DNA of 64,000 nt, taken from Aquila chrysaetos chrysaetos. Its lineage: Eukaryota > Chordata > Aves > Accipitriformes > Accipitridae. A program made the translations under genes and the position numbers. Under the pieces are notes generated by a model that was given only the letters and a program-made list of their open reading frames with translations, was not told where the DNA came from and ran no database searches. Positions 63,044-64,000 of the stretch are shown here, piece by piece. Where the stretch lies: the NCBI RefSeq assembly GCF_900496995.4, contig NC_044014.1, positions 12,240,501 through 12,304,500 on the forward strand. Direction: 5' to 3'. How positions within the stretch are numbered: position 1 is the first letter of the stretch; every line of letters starts with the position of its first letter.

Positions 63044-63364
63044 GTACGCAGGAGCCTGGGATACTGCTCCACTGATAAACAGAGAACAATCACAGGCTAT
63101 TTGGTCACTTTGCACGTGTTACAGCTTGGACTGTAGGGATACCCCAACGTGCAGGGGCTTAGGGACATCTTGGATACACTGCTGCTCCTGCTTTAGTGTC
63201 CTGTGACTCTTCCTGCACGGGTTTAGACATTCATAAGTAGGTGTATCTCGTGCGTTAGCTTGTACTTTTTGGGTAGTGTGGGAATGCTTCAGTATAAGTG
63301 CTTCTTTGAGCCTCTTTTTTTTTCTTTTTTTTTTTTTTTTTTTTTTTTTTTGAAATTCATGGAG
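63044..63364 (+). other. XPNPEP1: XPNPEP1 intron 4 (321 bp)
   Basis: A short intron with donor GTACGC and acceptor CATGGAG. The last 56 bases are almost only T up to GAAATTCATGGAG, so the polypyrimidine tract is exceptionally long while the bases next to the AG are purine-rich. Confidence 0.85.
63309..63351. repeat. Long T tract before XPNPEP1 exon 5
   Basis: A nearly pure T tract interrupted by a C near 63324, ending 13 bases before the exon 5 acceptor. It doubles as the polypyrimidine tract. Confidence 0.9.
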
Positions 63365-63457
63365 GCCTGAAAGATACACCGACTCAGGAGGATTGGCTAG
63401 TGAGTGTCCTCCCAGAAGGCTCGAAGGTGGGAGTGGACCCTTTCATTATTCCAGCTG
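63365..63457 (+). CDS. XPNPEP1: XPNPEP1 coding exon 5 (residues 96-126, then first base of codon 127)
   Basis: The exon starts after CATGGAG at 63364 and reads (G)[20 protein letters not shown] then [10 protein letters not shown]. This matches the mammalian segment [19 protein letters not shown] closely. The 93-nt length keeps the phase (2+90+1). The proposed end is CAGCTG|GTTGGT at 63457/63458, a weak donor lacking the A3/A4 consensus. It is chosen because homologues continue with D-Y-W after the P-(T/A) position, so a split GAT codon fits. The acceptor follows an unusually long T-rich tract (63315-63351) in an intron of only 321 bp. The right boundary is less certain than the left. Confidence 0.88.
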
Positions 63458-64000
63458 GTTGGTTTTACTTTATTTTATAACTCTGGGTTGGGCAACTAGA
63501 TTTTGCTTCCTTTTCTGGGTAAGCTGTTGTGTGATGGTATGTAGCTAACCATGTTTCAACCCAGATGGGGTGGTGGGTTAAACTGTTATGCAAAACAGGT
63601 TGGATTTTGGTGTTAGGTATGTATCACGAGAGCTCCACAGCAGTGCATTGACTCCAAAACACAAGGGACGAGAACTACTCTCTGGGCTTGCAGTGACCTT
63701 ACCTAAAAAACAGAGTGCTGATCCACCCCCTTTTGTCTGTGCTGTGGCTTGTCACAGGCACTTCAGTACAAAGTTGCTGAATGCCTTGGCCAGCATGTAA
63801 GCCATAACACGCAGACAAAACTCATGCTGCTACTCCTGCTTGGTGGTCTTGGCATCTCTGCAGCTTTCTCTGTAGGAGGCACATTCCTGGAGAGGTACCA
63901 TTTATATCAGATGAATGAGTATCCATCTACTCATGCTTCAGAACATGGGGCCTAATCCAAAGCTTGCTGGAGGCAAGGGGAGACATTTGCTTGATTCAGA
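63458..64000 (+). other. XPNPEP1: XPNPEP1 intron 5, 5' part
   Basis: Sequence after exon 5 up to the window edge. It contains no continuation of the peptidase (the next expected residues are D-Y-W-K-K). Short open frames here are not recognisable. Confidence 0.8.

Larger units (their letters stand above)
51236..64000 (+). other. XPNPEP1: XPNPEP1 gene, 5' part (X-prolyl aminopeptidase 1)
   Basis: Four coding exons on the + strand join in consistent phase into the N-terminus of cytosolic aminopeptidase P1. This Mn-dependent M24-family ('pita-bread') peptidase removes the N-terminal residue from peptides with proline in position 2, for example bradykinin. Recognised stretches include [34 protein letters not shown] and NWTLMKMG, which are near-identical to the mammalian protein as I know it. 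The gene opens in a CpG island with a non-coding exon 1 (donor after 51273), then exons 2-5, giving about 126 of roughly 623 residues. The catalytic C-terminal domain with its metal ligands lies beyond the right edge. The 5' boundary given is approximate because the transcription start cannot be seen directly. Confidence 0.95.

Noticed and set aside
1-64000. tRNA, snRNA, microRNA or CRISPR-like structures
   Set aside because: Scanned by eye for tRNA B-box sequences, regularly spaced repeats and known conserved hairpins; none recognised.

Overview
The window is a piece of vertebrate nuclear genome, most likely from a bird outside the fowl lineage. Gene density is low, introns are long, and repeats are sparse. 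The few repeats are one old 5'-truncated CR1 LINE, one solo endogenous-retrovirus LTR of a family I recognise from neoavian birds, and several worn MIR-type SINE remnants. Two CpG islands stand out from an otherwise AT-rich background. No bacterial-style operons, RNA genes or CRISPR arrays were seen.

One gene is certain. The right part (about 51.2 kb to the window end, + strand) is the 5' portion of XPNPEP1, cytosolic X-prolyl aminopeptidase 1. It has a non-coding first exon in a CpG island and four coding exons (55269-55385, 61080-61143, 62939-63043, 63365-63457). These join in phase to give residues 1 to about 126 of a protein of roughly 623 residues; the rest lies beyond the window.

The left part (1 to about 30.1 kb) is read as the 5' end of ADD3 (gamma-adducin) on the minus strand: a CpG-island promoter at about 28.95-30.24 kb with candidate 5'UTR splice donors, then about 29 kb of first intron. 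This rests on the ADD3/XPNPEP1 head-to-head order known in vertebrates and on minus-strand donor sites. No adducin coding exon lies in the window.

Between the two islands (about 30.2-50.5 kb) is the shared upstream region. It contains AT-rich blocks that look like conserved enhancers, a small orphan CpG-dense patch near 41.9-42.0 kb, the CR1 copy and MIR remnants. In humans this interval carries the biliary atresia association signal.

The most unusual feature is a near-perfect 109-bp GC-rich palindrome (29891-29999) inside the putative ADD3 promoter/5'UTR. Others are a tight CRE/E-box cluster at the XPNPEP1 start, a 28-base G tract, a perfect 10+10 bp palindrome at 20.4 kb, and weak or odd splice signals around XPNPEP1 exon 5. 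I found no convincing sign of a wholly new biological system.
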